Of a DNA stretch of 64,000 bases, positions 63,690-64,000 are shown in pieces. How positions within the stretch are numbered: position 1 is the first letter of the stretch; each line of letters begins with the position of its first letter. This DNA comes from Chiridota heheva (taxonomy: Eukaryota; Echinodermata; Holothuroidea; Apodida; Chiridotidae): NCBI GenBank assembly GCA_020152595.1, contig JAIGNY010000899.1:2501-66500 (forward strand), written 5' to 3'. A program made the position numbers and the translations under genes. Under the pieces are notes generated by a model. The model was not told where the DNA came from, did no database searches, and was given only the letters and a program-made list of their open reading frames with translations.

Positions 63690-64000
63690 CAAGCTTTTAT
63701 TTTATACTCCCAAAACCGCCAAAAATTGACAGCAAATCTTGTTCAATCTTTCACAATCTCTCACAATAATTCCTCGGTTTCAACAAAACAAAACAACTTC
63801 ACATCTGTAATTCTATTTTCAGAACTTTTCTTTTTATAAGCGGAAATAATTTCACTTTTGCTTGGACTTTAAACTTGCCTGGCAGCAAAGCTATTTTCAA
63901 ATCAAGTTCATCAAGTTCATGAAAGCTGTCACTTTCTGAATCCCCGCCAAATTCATTTTTTTTTTATTACAAATCTTGCCATTTACATTTCTCTACCATA
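63690..64000 (-). pseudogene. Third MAWR-type tandem copy, partial
   Basis: The direct-repeat copy B occupies 63690-63858 and corresponds to the C-terminal coding end of the preceding paralogue. To its right the minus strand reads FGGDSESDSFHELDELDLKI and LLPGKFKVQAKVKLFP, similar in composition and position to the acidic and basic end of that paralogue. The copy has stops and runs off the window. 63590-63689 is a short AT-rich spacer without a gene. Confidence 0.6.

Overview
The window is eukaryotic, AT-rich, intron-capable DNA. There are no operons or Shine-Dalgarno sites, some splice-like junctions are visible, and nearly every coding-like segment comes from a transposable element (TE). 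The recurring short word TAGGCCTA and the mixture of piggyBac, hAT, pogo, KDZ-like, BEL/Pao, Ty3, CR1-like and protein-primed PolB elements suggest a marine invertebrate, possibly an echinoderm or other deuterostome. That placement is inference only. No clear functional host gene was found; the nearest candidates are a PHD-finger exon (18494-18757) and a possible small exon (17229-17388).

Layout, left to right. 1-3.5 kb: decayed tandem repeats and a broken exon with a conserved Cys/Tyr-rich module. 3.5-4.9 kb: degraded piggyBac transposase. 6.5-6.8 kb: hAT dimerisation-domain fragment. 8.1-15.8 kb: a very large broken reading frame with two N-terminal Cys-rich regions, a FEN/XPG-like nuclease region and a C-terminal tesmin/TSO1-type CXC domain. 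It is split by a hAT transposon (10464-12854) with a perfect 8-bp target-site duplication (TSD). 15.9-16.1 kb: tRNA-type SINE. 18.5-20.5 kb: PHD exon and an L1-type ORF1. 20.9-27.7 kb: a BEL/Pao retrotransposon remnant carrying a nested piggyBac (23531-27169, TTAA-flanked) and a TA-flanked MITE. 28.1-30.0 kb: KDZ-like exons. 30.7-32.0 kb: pogo-type transposase. 32468-36148: a compact Ty3-type LTR element with 209-bp LTRs, a 5-bp TSD and a tRNA-Trp-like primer site; its reverse transcriptase is replaced by an inverted copy of its own 3' end. 37.5-41.1 kb: pogo fragment abutting a truncated piggyBac. 42.9-47.0 kb: a possible capsid-like remnant and a CR1/L2-like LINE. 47440-48652: hAT MITE. 48.9-50.9 kb: remnant of a second large TE-like protein. 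50.9-53.8 kb: GC-rich foldback, tandem repeats and an inverted repeat. 53802-56493: second hAT. 56.7-64 kb: protein-primed family B DNA polymerase remnants (Polinton/adintovirus-like) with a palm domain intact in its key motifs and tandemly repeated N-terminal modules.

Two window-wide patterns matter most. First, of about 18 recognisable coding elements, all but one (the Ty3 element) are read from the minus strand. Insertions into a neutral graveyard should show no such bias, and the layout resembles a uni-strand piRNA cluster. Second, two unusual protein architectures occur: the CXC/FEN-like giant protein and the PolB gene with duplicated N-terminal modules. Both are broken here. No working pathway is claimed.
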